Assembly (NCBI GenBank): GCA_030147325.1
Contig: JASLAA010000213.1
Location: forward strand, 1-35,297
From: Arthrobacter sp.
GTDB lineage: Bacteria; Actinomycetota; Actinomycetes; Actinomycetales; Micrococcaceae
Direction: 5' to 3'
Length of the DNA stretch: 35,297 bases
Position numbers and translations under genes: made by a program. Shown here piece after piece: positions 1-8,771 of this stretch. Under the pieces are notes generated by a model that ran no database searches, was not told the origin of the DNA, and saw only the letters and a list, made by a program, of their open reading frames with translations. Within the stretch, counting starts at the first letter, position 1. Every line of letters starts with the position of its first letter.

Positions 1-481
1 AGGAGCCTTCCGCCGCTTCTTCAGCATCACGTTGCCCAGCATCCGGCCCACCATGATCTTCGTGGTCATCACCGCGACGATCGGCGGGCTGCAGATCTTC
101 ACCGAGCCCCGCCTCTTCGATCCGCGGACGTACGGGGGAACTGCTGCACAGTTCCAGACGACCGTGCTCTACCTCTACGAGATGGCTTTCCAGCGGTCGA
201 ACTTCGGCAAGGCGTCCACCATCGCCTGGCTCCTGTTCCTCATCATCGTGCTGTTCGGCCTCGTGAACTACCTGATCTCACAGCGGATCGCCACCACCGG
301 CGACGGTCGCGGACCGGGCAGGGGTGCCGGCCGCCGCCGACGCGAACGCTCCCCGGCACCCGCCGTCGTCCTCCCCGCAGTGGGTCCCCAGCCGCCGGCC
401 CCCGCTGCCGAACCGGCACCGGACCTGGCCGCGGGACAGGCAGGCACCCCAGCAGACACGACACCGAGGAGTGGGCAATGA
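1..481 (+). CDS. Sugar ABC transporter permease, C-terminal part (MalF/CebF type)
   Basis: The gene is cut by the left edge; the reading frame is open from base 2. The visible 159 residues begin inside the cytoplasmic EAA loop (RRFFSITLPSIRPT) that docks to the ATPase, and continue through the last membrane spans (about IFVVITATIGG and IAWLLFLIIVLFGLVNYL). A Pro/Ala/Arg-rich cytoplasmic tail follows. The TEPRLFDPRTYGG segment and the LYLYEMAF segment resemble CebF-type cellobiose permeases, which is family knowledge recalled and not searched. Its stop overlaps the start of the next permease (ATGA), so the two are translationally coupled. The substrate-binding gene should lie just upstream, outside the window. 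Sugar specificity is inferred from the adjacent beta-glucosidase. Confidence 0.85.
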   Translation, partial: GAFRRFFSITLPSIRPTMIFVVITATIGGLQIFTEPRLFDPRTYGGTAAQFQTTVLYLYEMAFQRSNFGKASTIAWLLFLIIVLFGLVNYLISQRIATTGDGRGPGRGAGRRRRERSPAPAVVLPAVGPQPPAPAAEPAPDLAAGQAGTPADTTPRSGQ

Positions 482-1377
482 CCGTCACCGAGACGAGGCC
501 GCAGCAGGCCCGCGTGCCGAACGCGCGGAGCCGCTCCCTCCGACAAGGCTTGTTCGGCGACGGGAGGCGGCCGGGCTTCCTGACCTACGGCCTGCTGTTC
601 GCCTTCTTCCTCGCCTCCGCCTATCCGCTCTGGTGGTCGCTCATCATCGGCAGCCGCTCCAACGAGGCCCTCGGCCAGACCTGGCCACCCCTGTTCCCGG
701 GCGGCAATTTCTGGACGAACGTCGGTGAGGTCTTCGACACCATCCCGTTCTGGCTCGCCCTCGGCAACAGCGTGCTGATCTCGGGCATCATCACGGTGTC
801 GGTGGTCGCATTCTCCACCCTGGCCGGGTACTCGTTCGCGAAGCTCCGCTTCCGGGGGCGTACCGGCCTCATGGTCGCGGTGGTCGCCACCATGGCCATT
901 CCGACCCAGCTCGGCATCATCCCGCTGTTCATGATGATGCGCACGCTCGGCTGGACCGGTGAGATCGGCGCCGTCATCATCCCCACGCTCGTGACGGCGT
1001 TCGGTGTCTTCTTCATGCGCCAGTACCTCGTGGACGTCATCCCCGACGAGCTCATCGAGTCGGCCCGCATGGACGGAGCATCCATGATCTCCACCTTCTG
1101 GCACGTCGCTCTTCCCGCCGCCCGTCCCGCCATGGCGATCCTGGGCCTGTTCACGTTCATGACCGCGTGGACCGACTTCCTCTGGCCGCTGCTGGTGCTC
1201 GGCCCCGGCAACCCCACCCTGCAGACAGCTCTCAGCCAGCTGCAGTCGGCGCGGTACGTGGACTACTCGATCGTCCTCACCGGTGCCGTCCTGGCCACCC
1301 TCCCGCTGCTGGTGCTCTTCGTCATCGCGGGCCGTCAACTCATTTCCGGAATCATGCAAGGAGCAGTGAAGGGCTAA
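478..1377 (+). CDS. Sugar ABC transporter permease (MalG/CebG type)
   Basis: This 299-residue inner-membrane permease is the partner of the preceding one. A basic N-terminus precedes about six hydrophobic spans. The EAA loop is visible at residues 191-217 (ELIESARMDGAS, then FWHVALPAARP), the contact site for the ATP-binding subunit. The length is normal for the MalG family. The ATG overlaps the upstream stop by four bases, and its own TAA overlaps the following ATG, so three genes are coupled. No ATPase gene is visible nearby. In actinobacteria such importers usually share one MsiK-type ATPase, so that is the likely partner. Cellobiose or another beta-glucoside is the inferred substrate, because a GH1 enzyme is encoded next. 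Confidence 0.9.
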   Translation: MTVTETRPQQARVPNARSRSLRQGLFGDGRRPGFLTYGLLFAFFLASAYPLWWSLIIGSRSNEALGQTWPPLFPGGNFWTNVGEVFDTIPFWLALGNSVLISGIITVSVVAFSTLAGYSFAKLRFRGRTGLMVAVVATMAIPTQLGIIPLFMMMRTLGWTGEIGAVIIPTLVTAFGVFFMRQYLVDVIPDELIESARMDGASMISTFWHVALPAARPAMAILGLFTFMTAWTDFLWPLLVLGPGNPTLQTALSQLQSARYVDYSIVLTGAVLATLPLLVLFVIAGRQLISGIMQGAVKG

Positions 1378-2834
1378 TGCCACTCGACGCAACGCAACAC
1401 CCCGACAACGGCCGTACTCCCAGGACCTGGCCGGAAGGGTTCCTCTGGGGCTCGGCCACCGCCGCGGCGCAGGTGGAGGGCGCGAGCCATGAGGACGGCA
1501 AGGAGGACTCCGTCTGGGATGCCTTCGCGCGCGTCCCCGGCGCCATCGCCCACGGCGACACCCTCAAGGATGCCGTCCAGCACTACCACCGCATGCCCCA
1601 GGACGTGGCGATCATGAAGGAGCTCGGTCTCGGCTCCTACCGCTTCTCGACGAGTTGGTCCCGCGTGCGCCCGGGCGATCGCGGTCCGAACGCCGCGGGC
1701 CTCGACTTCTACTCGCGCCTCGTGGACGAACTGCTCGGCGCCGGGATCCTTCCGTGGCTGACCCTGTACCACTGGGACCTGCCGCAGGCCCTCGAGGACA
1801 AGGGCGGCTGGGCCAACCGCGACACCGCCTACCGCTTCGTGGACTACGCCAACGACGTCTACTCGGCCCTCGGAGACCGCGTGAAGCACTGGACCACGTT
1901 CAACGAACCGTTCTGCTCGTCCCTGCTGGGCTATGCCGCGGGCGTCCACGCTCCCGGGCGCCAGGAGCCGGACGCAGCCGTCGCCGCCATCCACCACCAG
2001 CACCTCGCCCACGGCCTCGTGGTCAACGAGCTCCGGGGCCGCGGAGCGCAGCACCTCGGCATCACCCTCAACCTCAGCAACTCGATCCCCCGGGACCCCG
2101 CGGACCCGGTCGACCTCGACGCCGCACGCCGGTTCGACTCCCTGCAGAACCGGATCTTCCTCGATCCGATCCTCCGCGGCGCCTACCCCGAGGACACCCT
2201 CGCCGACCTCGAGCAGTTCGGTATCCGGGACGTCATCCGCCCCGGGGACCTGGACATCATCGGGGCGCCGATCGACTTCCTCGGCGTCAACCATTACCAC
2301 GACGACCTCATCAGCGGACACCCGAACGACGAGGGAGGCGACGGCCATTCCGGTGGAGCGACGCGTCCGACGTCGTCGTGCTGGATCGGATCCGAGGACA
2401 TCGCCTTCCCGAGCCGCGGACTGCCGCGGACTGCGATGAACTGGGAGGTGAACCCGGACGGCCTGCGCCGGCTCCTGGTCCGCCTCGGCGACGAATACCC
2501 CTCGCTGCCACCCCTCTACATTACCGAGAACGGAGCGGCCTACGACGACGTCGTCAGCAGCGACGGCGCGGTGCACGACGTGGAACGCACGCGGTTCATC
2601 CTCGACCACATCGCCTCGGTCGGGGAGGCCATCGACCAGGGCGCGGACGTGCGCGGCTACTTCGTCTGGTCACTGCTGGACAACTTCGAATGGTCGTGGG
2701 GCTACGGCAAGCGTTTCGGCGTCATCCGGGTGGACTACGACTCCTTCGAGCGCACCGTGAAGGACAGCGGGTTGGCGTACGCACGGGTCATCGCAGCAGC
2801 GGCCGCACCGGCGCTGTCCGCGGCCGGCGCGTGA
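1377..2834 (+). CDS. GH1 beta-glucosidase
   Basis: Glycoside hydrolase family 1 enzyme of 485 residues, probably cytoplasmic because no signal peptide is present. It would hydrolyse imported cellobiose or aryl-beta-glucosides to glucose. The N-terminal FLWGSATAAAQVEG motif is typical of GH1. The acid/base glutamate is E177 in TFNEP (174-178), and the nucleophile is E384 in YITENG. The ORF is open further upstream, but ATG 1377 overlaps the permease stop (TAATG), giving a length normal for GH1. Its place after two permeases and before a LacI regulator matches the cebFG-bglC-cebR theme of Streptomyces, in a different order. The exact aglycone preference cannot be read from sequence. Confidence 0.93.
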   Translation: MPLDATQHPDNGRTPRTWPEGFLWGSATAAAQVEGASHEDGKEDSVWDAFARVPGAIAHGDTLKDAVQHYHRMPQDVAIMKELGLGSYRFSTSWSRVRPGDRGPNAAGLDFYSRLVDELLGAGILPWLTLYHWDLPQALEDKGGWANRDTAYRFVDYANDVYSALGDRVKHWTTFNEPFCSSLLGYAAGVHAPGRQEPDAAVAAIHHQHLAHGLVVNELRGRGAQHLGITLNLSNSIPRDPADPVDLDAARRFDSLQNRIFLDPILRGAYPEDTLADLEQFGIRDVIRPGDLDIIGAPIDFLGVNHYHDDLISGHPNDEGGDGHSGGATRPTSSCWIGSEDIAFPSRGLPRTAMNWEVNPDGLRRLLVRLGDEYPSLPPLYITENGAAYDDVVSSDGAVHDVERTRFILDHIASVGEAIDQGADVRGYFVWSLLDNFEWSWGYGKRFGVIRVDYDSFERTVKDSGLAYARVIAAAAAPALSAAGA

Positions 2835-2847
2835 CGTAGGCTTCAGC

Positions 2848-2853
2848 TATACT
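2848..2853 (+). promoter_or_regulatory. Possible -10 element for the lacI-type gene
   Basis: TATACT lies between the beta-glucosidase stop and the regulator start in an otherwise GC-rich gap. No convincing -35 hexamer lies 16-18 bases upstream. It could give the regulator its own transcript in addition to read-through from the sugar operon. Confidence 0.4.
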
Positions 2854-2868
2854 TTCGAGGCTTCGGAG

Positions 2869-3900
2869 ATGACGGTGACGATGACGCAGGATGCAGGTGG
2901 GCCCCGGCCTGCAGCCACCCTGGAAATGGTGGCTGCCCTGGCCGGGGTCTCGCGGGCCACGGTCTCTCGCGTCGTCAACGAGTCGCCGAGCGTCGACCCG
3001 GAACTCGCGCAGTCCGTGAAGAAGGCGATCCTCGCCCTCGACTACACCCCCAACCGGGCAGCACGATCGCTCGCCAGGAGGCGCGCCAATTCCGTGACGC
3101 TGGTCGTCCCGGAGTCGACGTCGAAGGTCTTCGCCGACCCCTTCTTCGCCTCGGTCGTCCAGGGCATCGCGCTCTACCTGACGGACACGGACTACACCCT
3201 GAACATGGTCATCTCCTCGGAGGCGAAGCCGGAGAAGACCCGCAGCTTCCTCCTCGGCGGCAACGTCGACGGCGTCCTGGTGGTGTCACACCACAGCGGT
3301 GACCACTCCTGGACGCACCTCTCGGGCTCGCTCCCCATGGTCTTCGCCGGCCGGCCGCTGGTCGGCAGCAAGGAGAGCTACTACGTGGAGGTCGACAACG
3401 AGCAGGCCGCGTACAGCATCACCCGGCAGTTGACCGACAGCGGCAGGAAGCACATAGCCACGATCGCCGGCCCGCAGGACATGCCTCCGGGCATCGACCG
3501 CCTCGCGGGCTGGCGGACCGCGGTGCAGGAGGCGGGCATCGGCGAGGGACTCGTCGAGGTGGGTGATTTCACGCTCGCCTCGGGTGCCCGTGCCATGCAC
3601 CGGCTGCTGGACCGCGGTGCGCCGATCGACGCCGTGTTCGCCGGCAACGACCAGATGGCCGCCGGCGCCTACACCGCCATCCAGGGCCGAGGCCTGCGGA
3701 TCCCGGAGGACATCGCCGTCGTCGGCTTCGACGACGACTCCGTCGCGACCTCCGTGACGCCGGCGCTCACGACCGTCCACCACCCGATCATCGAACTGGG
3801 CAAGAAGATGGCCGAGACCCTCGTGAACCTCATCGAGGGCAAACCGGCGGACCGGGTCACCAGGATGCCGACCTCGCTCGTGATCCGCGACTCGGTCTAG
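2869..3900 (+). CDS. LacI-family transcriptional regulator of the beta-glucoside locus
   Basis: LacI/GalR-type repressor of up to 343 residues. The helix-turn-helix is at about 17-37 (TLEMVAALAGVSRATVSRVV), followed by the hinge helix (PNRAARSLA) and a periplasmic-binding-protein-like effector domain with the conserved AVVGFDDD strand. It most likely represses the upstream transport and glucosidase genes and is released by cellobiose or a related sugar, by analogy with CebR. The start is uncertain. GGAG at 2865-2868 abuts ATG 2869, is six bases from GTG 2875 and twelve from ATG 2881. The GTG has the best spacing, and all three leave the DNA-binding domain intact. Its operator is probably in the operon promoter left of the window; I saw no CebR-like palindrome here. 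Confidence 0.9.
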   Translation: MTVTMTQDAGGPRPAATLEMVAALAGVSRATVSRVVNESPSVDPELAQSVKKAILALDYTPNRAARSLARRRANSVTLVVPESTSKVFADPFFASVVQGIALYLTDTDYTLNMVISSEAKPEKTRSFLLGGNVDGVLVVSHHSGDHSWTHLSGSLPMVFAGRPLVGSKESYYVEVDNEQAAYSITRQLTDSGRKHIATIAGPQDMPPGIDRLAGWRTAVQEAGIGEGLVEVGDFTLASGARAMHRLLDRGAPIDAVFAGNDQMAAGAYTAIQGRGLRIPEDIAVVGFDDDSVATSVTPALTTVHHPIIELGKKMAETLVNLIEGKPADRVTRMPTSLVIRDSV

Positions 3901-4016
3901 TCCGCTCGGTCACCGTTCCTGCAGCACCTGCTGTGCCTCGTCGCCGCCCTGCATACCCCGTTCGTTCCCGCGTACCCACAGCTGCCACGGCTCCCCAGCC
4001 CTGAAAGGCCGACCCC

Positions 4017-5081
4017 ATGATTCCAGCTCCCATCACCTCCATCGCTCCCTCGACGGCGACGGGCCGCCCCCTTCGCTGGGGCGTGGTCGCCACGGGATCG
4101 ATCGCGGCCCGCGTGGTCCACGACCTCGCGCTGCTCGACGATGCGATCCTGCAGGCCGTGAGTTCCCGTAGCGAGCCATCCGCACGTGCCTTCGCCCTGC
4201 GATTCGGCTTCTCGTCCGCCTACTCGGACGAGGGTGGGACCACCGGCTACGAAAGGATGTTCGCGGATCCCGCGGTCGACGTCGTCTACATCGCGACTCC
4301 GCACGTCCAGCACCACGCCGTCGCACTCGCCGCGCTCAGGGCGGGGAAGCACGTGCTGTGCGAGAAGCCCCTCGCCATGGACGCACGGCAGGCGGCGGAG
4401 CTCGCCGAGCTCGCCAGGGACCGCGGACTGTTCCTCATGGAGGCGGTCTGGACGCGCTTCCTGCCGAGTTTCCGGCGCGCCGTGAAGATCCTCCGCTCCG
4501 GTGAGATCGGGGCCGTGCGCTGGCTGCAGGCGGACCTGGGCTTTGCTCCACCCTTCGACCCGACGTCGAGGATGTGGGACCCGGCGGCCGGCGGCGGCGC
4601 CCTGCTGGACCTCGCGATCTACCCGCTGACCTGGGCTCTCGGAGCTCTCGGTGAACCCACCGGCGTGGCGGCGCACGGTGTCCTCACTCCGGAGGGCGTC
4701 GACCTCCAGAGTGCGCTCACCCTGACCTATGAGAGCGGCGCGCACGCGCAGCTCGTCACCTCCATCGGGGCGGATTGCCCCAGCGTCGTGACCATCAGCG
4801 GAACCGACGGCTGGCTGCGCTCGTCGGCCCCCCTGTTCAACCCTGCCGAACTGGTGATCCAGCCGCGGCAGGGAACACCGAGGACGGAGCGTTTCGAGGT
4901 CTTCGGCAACGGCTTCGGTCACGAACTGCGGGAGGTCACGCGCTGCGTGCAGGACGGGCTCCTCGAGAGCCCGTTCATGACTCCGGCGGAATCGGTACGC
5001 ATGCTGGAGCTTCTCGACGAGACCCGTCGCCAGATCGGCCTGCGCTACCCGAGTGACGCCCAAGTCACGGTGACTGCGTGA
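4017..5081 (+). CDS. Gfo/Idh/MocA-family oxidoreductase
   Basis: NAD(P)-dependent oxidoreductase of 354 residues. The Rossmann fold starts at residues 21-30 (WGVVATGSIA) after a 20-residue N-terminal extension. The family signature CEKPLA at 115-120 carries the catalytic lysine, and a C-terminal alpha/beta substrate domain follows. ATG 4017 has GAAAGG eight bases upstream. Family members oxidise or reduce sugars, inositols and related polyols, or act as dimeric dihydrodiol dehydrogenases. The WTRFLPSF segment is seen in the latter subgroup, but I cannot assign a substrate. It follows the LacI gene on the same strand after 116 bases and may process a sugar from the same pathway, which is inference. 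Confidence 0.88.
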   Translation: MIPAPITSIAPSTATGRPLRWGVVATGSIAARVVHDLALLDDAILQAVSSRSEPSARAFALRFGFSSAYSDEGGTTGYERMFADPAVDVVYIATPHVQHHAVALAALRAGKHVLCEKPLAMDARQAAELAELARDRGLFLMEAVWTRFLPSFRRAVKILRSGEIGAVRWLQADLGFAPPFDPTSRMWDPAAGGGALLDLAIYPLTWALGALGEPTGVAAHGVLTPEGVDLQSALTLTYESGAHAQLVTSIGADCPSVVTISGTDGWLRSSAPLFNPAELVIQPRQGTPRTERFEVFGNGFGHELREVTRCVQDGLLESPFMTPAESVRMLELLDETRRQIGLRYPSDAQVTVTA

Positions 5082-5151
5082 CGGAGGCCCGGCTCCCGGT
5101 CGGTCCGCGCTCCTGCCTCCCCCGCGTAACCTGGCAGAAATCGAAGCGGAG

Positions 5152-5157
5152 TAGCCT
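5152..5157 (+). promoter_or_regulatory. Leaderless-type -10 element of nadE
   Basis: TAGCCT is followed by six bases and then ATG 5164. That spacing would place the transcript start at or very near the start codon. No clear -35 hexamer is visible. Confidence 0.5.
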
Positions 5158-5163
5158 TGGGGC

Positions 5164-5988
5164 ATGCGAGAGATGCAGGCACAGATCATCGAGGCCATGG
5201 GCGTTCTGCCCACCATCGACCCCGCTGCAGAGGTGCGCAGGCGGGTCGGCTTCCTGAAGGATTACGTCCGGACCACCGGCACCCGGGGATTCGTCCTCGG
5301 GATCAGCGGCGGGCTCGACTCGACCCTCGCCGGGAAGCTCGCACAACTCGCGACCGACGAGCTCCGGTCCGAAGGGGTCGACGCCGACTTCATCGCGATG
5401 CGCCTGCCCTACAACGTCCAGAAGGACGAGGACGACGCCCAGGCAGCGCTCACCTTCATCCAGCCCCGCACGTCGAAGGTGTTCAACGTCGCCCCGGCCG
5501 TGGACGGCATCCAGCAGGAGTACGCGGACACCACGGGCGAGAGCATCTCGGACTTCACCAAGGGCAACACGAAGGCGCGTGCGCGCATGGTCGCCCAGTA
5601 TGCGATCGCCGGCCAGCACAACCTGCTCGTCGTGGGCACCGATCACGGCGCGGAATCGGTGACGGGCTTCTTCACCAAGTTCGGCGACGGCGGGGCGGAC
5701 ATCCTGCCGCTCTTCGGGCTGAACAAGCGTCAGAACCGCGCACTGCTCAGGGAGCTCGGTGCTCCCGCCGCACTGTACGAGAAGATCCCGACCGCGGATC
5801 TGCTCGATGACCTGCCGGGCCAGGCCGACGAACAGGAACTCGGGCTCACCTACGAACAGATCGACGACTACCTCGAGGGCAGGGAGATCGATCCTGACGC
5901 AGCCACGTCGATCGAGCACCGCTACTGGATCACACGTCACAAGCGCACGGTGCCCGTGACGATCTTCGATTCGTGGTGGCGGGACTAA
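5164..5988 (+). CDS. nadE: NH3-dependent NAD+ synthetase
   Basis: This enzyme makes NAD+ from nicotinic acid adenine dinucleotide, ammonia and ATP, the last step of NAD biosynthesis, in the cytosol. Its 274 residues match the length of E. coli NadE. The ATP-pyrophosphatase loop SGGLDST is at 48-54. Further family blocks are VVGTDHGAES, then FFTKFGDGGADILPL, then the C-terminal RHKRTVP. No glutaminase domain is present, so ammonia must come from elsewhere. ATG 5164 is favoured over ATG 5176 because a TANNNT hexamer lies six bases before it. It is a single-gene unit followed after 26 bases by xthA on the same strand. Confidence 0.95.
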   Translation: MREMQAQIIEAMGVLPTIDPAAEVRRRVGFLKDYVRTTGTRGFVLGISGGLDSTLAGKLAQLATDELRSEGVDADFIAMRLPYNVQKDEDDAQAALTFIQPRTSKVFNVAPAVDGIQQEYADTTGESISDFTKGNTKARARMVAQYAIAGQHNLLVVGTDHGAESVTGFFTKFGDGGADILPLFGLNKRQNRALLRELGAPAALYEKIPTADLLDDLPGQADEQELGLTYEQIDDYLEGREIDPDAATSIEHRYWITRHKRTVPVTIFDSWWRD

Positions 5989-6001
5989 ACACCGCCGTTG
6001 G

Positions 6002-6007
6002 TAACGT
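6002..6007 (+). promoter_or_regulatory. Leaderless-type -10 element of xthA
   Basis: TAACGT lies seven bases before the GTG start at 6015, and no Shine-Dalgarno sequence fits that start. This suggests a leaderless mRNA. No -35 is evident. Confidence 0.45.
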
Positions 6008-6014
6008 AGGGTCC

Positions 6015-6824
6015 GTGAAGATCGCCACCTGGAACGTCAATTCCCTCCGTGCCCGAGCCGACCGCGTCGAAGCCTGGCTGGACAGGTCCGACGTCGACGT
6101 CCTGGCCATCCAGGAGACCAAGTGCAAGGACGACAACTTCCCCTGGGAGCTCTTCGAGAACAGTGGTTTCGAGGTCGCGCACTTCGGACTCAGCCAGTGG
6201 AACGGCGTGGCGATCGCCTCGCGTGTGGGGCTCGACGACGTCGAACGGACCTTCCCGGGCCAGCCGTCCTTCGGCAAGCCGGGCAAGGAGGCCGTGCAGG
6301 AGGCGCGGGCCATCGCGGCGACGTGTGGCGGCGTGCGGGTGTGGAGCCTGTACGTACCCAACGGGCGCGCGCTCGACGACCCGCACATGCCCTACAAGAT
6401 CCAGTGGCTCGAGACGTTGCGGGGACACGCCGCGCAGTGGATCGCCGACGATCCCGAAGCGCAGATCGCGCTGATGGGCGACTGGAACATCGCGCCCCGG
6501 GACGAGGACGTGTGGGACATCGACCTGTTCGTCAACGGCGGGTACACCCACGTCAGTCCTGCTGAACGTGCTGCTTTCCAGTCCTTCCTCGATTCCGGGT
6601 TCGCGGATCTCGCCCGCCCGTTCACCCCCGGTCCCGGCCTCTACACCTACTGGGACTACACGCAGCTGAGGTTCCCGAAGAAGGAGGGCATGCGGATCGA
6701 CTTCGTCCTCGGTTCGCCGGCCCTCGCGGCGCGGGCGGCCAACGCCTTCGTGGACCGCGAGGAGCGCAAGGGCAAGGGCGCCTCCGACCATGCTCCCGTC
6801 GTCGTTGAACTCAGCGGACCGTGA
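6015..6824 (+). CDS. xthA: Exodeoxyribonuclease III family AP endonuclease
   Basis: Mg2+-dependent DNA repair nuclease of the ExoIII/APE1 family with 3'-5' exonuclease and abasic-site cleaving activity in base excision repair. From GTG 6015 it has 269 residues, the usual size. Visible catalytic motifs are WNVNS with N7, IQETK with E34, YVPNG (113-117), GDWNIAP (155-161, with D156 and N158), MRIDFVLG and the terminal SDHAPVV. The reading frame is open upstream to GTG 5973, but that would overlap nadE and precede the conserved KIATWN start, so GTG 6015 is chosen. The TGA overlaps the next gene's GTG (GTGA), indicating translational coupling. Confidence 0.94.
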   Translation: MKIATWNVNSLRARADRVEAWLDRSDVDVLAIQETKCKDDNFPWELFENSGFEVAHFGLSQWNGVAIASRVGLDDVERTFPGQPSFGKPGKEAVQEARAIAATCGGVRVWSLYVPNGRALDDPHMPYKIQWLETLRGHAAQWIADDPEAQIALMGDWNIAPRDEDVWDIDLFVNGGYTHVSPAERAAFQSFLDSGFADLARPFTPGPGLYTYWDYTQLRFPKKEGMRIDFVLGSPALAARAANAFVDREERKGKGASDHAPVVVELSGP

Positions 6825-7669
6825 GCAGATCGGGTGGTGGCGTCCGGCCGTTCCCGTACGTCTCCTACCTCCGCGTCTACGAACCGCTCGACGCCTTCTC
6901 CGACGCCCAGCAGCTCGCGATCCTCGATCAGAGGGCGCGTGAACGGGAGCTCACGGAGTCGATCGAGCACGAGCAGTCGCTGCGCAGGGTCCTGCGGCCG
7001 GTCTCGGACCCCTTCCCCCACAGCGAGCCGGAGCTGGTGCGCGTCACGCACTTCCCGAGCCTGAACGGCGCGACGGCGCCCTATTACTGCCCCAATCAGC
7101 TCGCCGTCCGCACCACCCTTGCCGCGGAGTCGCTCGACCAGAGCCTGCGGGGGCCCCTGATCGCCGTCCTGGTGCCCGACGTCGCCCGTGAGGCGCACCA
7201 GGCGCGGCTGGATCCGGACACCTTCGCCGATTCGGTGGCCAAGCTGCATACGCGGTCGGCCACGTGGGGTGTGCCCTTCGCCTGGTTCGCCCTGATCCAC
7301 GAGGACGATCTCACCGAGGTGGTCGAGGACGACGGCCGGGTCATCACGGTCAGGATCACCGCGAGGATCGGTGACTGCATCGACCGGGGGCGCCGCTCGG
7401 TGGCCCAGCTCGCGATCGGGGCACCCGAGATGGACCTCCTCGACGAGCTCACCGAGATCATCGAGTGGCTCGAGGTGTTCCGCCGGGACGCCGTGGTCGA
7501 GGTGGACTACGGGCCGGTCGCTGATCGCGTCTTCCCCGACGACTCCCCGATGGACGTCCGGCTGGGCATCGAGAGCCTCGCCGAAGCCGACATGATGGGC
7601 GCCGCCGCATCGTATCGGCGCCTGGCGTCGCGATGGATCCCTATCCGGCAACTCGCCCGCGCTTCCTGA
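6821..7669 (+). CDS. Conserved actinobacterial protein of unknown function, coupled to xthA
   Basis: This 282-residue soluble protein has no signal peptide or membrane span, and I cannot assign a function. The N-terminal part contains PYVSYLRVYEPLDAF and a predicted helical RARERELTESIEHEQSLRR segment. A central stretch (TWGVPFAWFALIHEDDL, then ITVRITARIGDCIDRGRR) and an acidic C-terminal helix-rich part follow. It resembles an uncharacterised protein often found in Arthrobacter-type genomes, which is recollection only. The GTG start overlaps the xthA stop, so it is probably co-translated with the repair nuclease. A link to DNA repair is only guilt by association. Confidence 0.8.
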   Translation: MSRSGGGVRPFPYVSYLRVYEPLDAFSDAQQLAILDQRARERELTESIEHEQSLRRVLRPVSDPFPHSEPELVRVTHFPSLNGATAPYYCPNQLAVRTTLAAESLDQSLRGPLIAVLVPDVAREAHQARLDPDTFADSVAKLHTRSATWGVPFAWFALIHEDDLTEVVEDDGRVITVRITARIGDCIDRGRRSVAQLAIGAPEMDLLDELTEIIEWLEVFRRDAVVEVDYGPVADRVFPDDSPMDVRLGIESLAEADMMGAAASYRRLASRWIPIRQLARAS

Positions 7670-7681
7670 CCGTTCGGTACG

Positions 7682-7710
7682 GCGTCCCGGCCGGCACCGG
7701 GTCGGGACGC
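7682..7710. terminator. GC hairpin between convergent genes
   Basis: GCGTCCCG and CGGGACGC form a perfect 8-bp stem around a 13-base loop that holds two CCGG tetramers able to pair further. It lies 12 bases after the stop of the xthA-coupled gene and before the stop of the convergent lacI-type gene. It has no T-run, so it would be a weak or non-canonical bidirectional terminator. Confidence 0.5.
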
Positions 7711-7756
7711 GGTGGAGGCGTCGGCCTGGGCCGGGCGGGAGCGCCGGCACGACCGC

Positions 7757-8767
7757 TCAGGTCCTGGCCGGTCCCGTCGTCGCACGTTCCACCAGCGTGT
7801 GCGGCCGCGGCGCCGGGTACTCCGCCGGTTCGTTCCGCAGCAGTTCCCCGAGCAGGAGGTCCGCGGCGAAGGCACCCTGGTCCCCGGGGTCCTGCCGGAT
7901 GGTGGTCAGTCCCATGGGCGCGGCGAACTCGTGGTCGTCAATGCCGATCACGGACAGCTCTCCCGGAACGTCGATCCCGAGCTCCGCCGCGGCCCTCAGG
8001 ACACCGAAGGCCATCTCGTCCGACGAGCAGAACACCGCCGTCGGACGGTCCGCCGGGTCGGCGAGGAGCGTCAGCGCCGACGCGCGCGACGTCGCGAAGC
8101 GGAAATCACCGAGCGCCGACCAGTCCGCGCGCACCGGGAGGTGGTGATCCGCCATGGCCCGCTGGTAGGCCTGCGCACGGATGCGCGGCACCTCGAAGTC
8201 GATGTCGAACGATCCCCCACCCCGCAGATGGGCGATCCTCGTGTGGCCGAGCGCTATCAGGTGCTCGACGGCGTCCCGGACCGCGCGGGCGTCGTCGATA
8301 CCCACGTGGCGCACTCCTTCGACCGCTCCGCCCACCACGATGTTCGGGTACTCGAGTTGCTGCACAGCTTCGCGTTCCTCCTCCGTGAGGTGCATGCACA
8401 TGACCAGCAGCGCATCGATGCGCTTGCGCAGGATCGAACGATGGAACACCCTGTCCCGGTTCGCCCCTGCACCGCCGAGGCTGAAGAGGACCAGGTCATA
8501 GCCGGCAGCACGGAGCTGCCGGTCGACCCCCTCGAGCACGGCGGAGAAGTACCAGCGGTCGATCACGGGCACGAGGACCCCCATGGCCATGGTGCGCCCG
8601 GACGCGAGTCCGGACGCGGACGACGACGGGACGTACCCGAGCTCCTTCGCCGTGGAGGCGACCCTCGCCCGCGTCTCCTCGGCCACGCCCGGCAGCCCGC
8701 GCAGTGCGCGGGACACCGTGGCCGTCGACACCCCGAGGGATGCCGCGACGTCGTCGATGCTGGTCAT
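7757..8767 (-). CDS. LacI-family regulator of the second sugar ABC operon
   Basis: LacI/GalR-type repressor of 336 residues. The helix-turn-helix is at 2-22 (TSIDDVAASLGVSTATVSRA). A hinge helix follows around 47-57, and then a sugar-sensing domain (GVLVPVIDRWYFSAVLEG at the start, VIGIDDHE near the end). It is the last gene of a minus-strand operon, starting four bases after the stop of the MalG-type permease. It probably autoregulates the operon through the palindrome at 12291-12302. The effector is unknown, but an alpha-glucoside would fit the resemblance of the transporter to AglEFG. Confidence 0.92.
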   Translation of the reverse strand: MTSIDDVAASLGVSTATVSRALRGLPGVAEETRARVASTAKELGYVPSSSASGLASGRTMAMGVLVPVIDRWYFSAVLEGVDRQLRAAGYDLVLFSLGGAGANRDRVFHRSILRKRIDALLVMCMHLTEEEREAVQQLEYPNIVVGGAVEGVRHVGIDDARAVRDAVEHLIALGHTRIAHLRGGGSFDIDFEVPRIRAQAYQRAMADHHLPVRADWSALGDFRFATSRASALTLLADPADRPTAVFCSSDEMAFGVLRAAAELGIDVPGELSVIGIDDHEFAAPMGLTTIRQDPGDQGAFAADLLLGELLRNEPAEYPAPRPHTLVERATTGPART

Positions 8768-8771
8768 GCGA

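Noticed and set aside
2835..2868. CebR-type operator upstream of the first lacI-type gene
   Set aside because: No GC-centred inverted repeat of the LacI type is present in the short gap. The relevant operator is probably left of the window.
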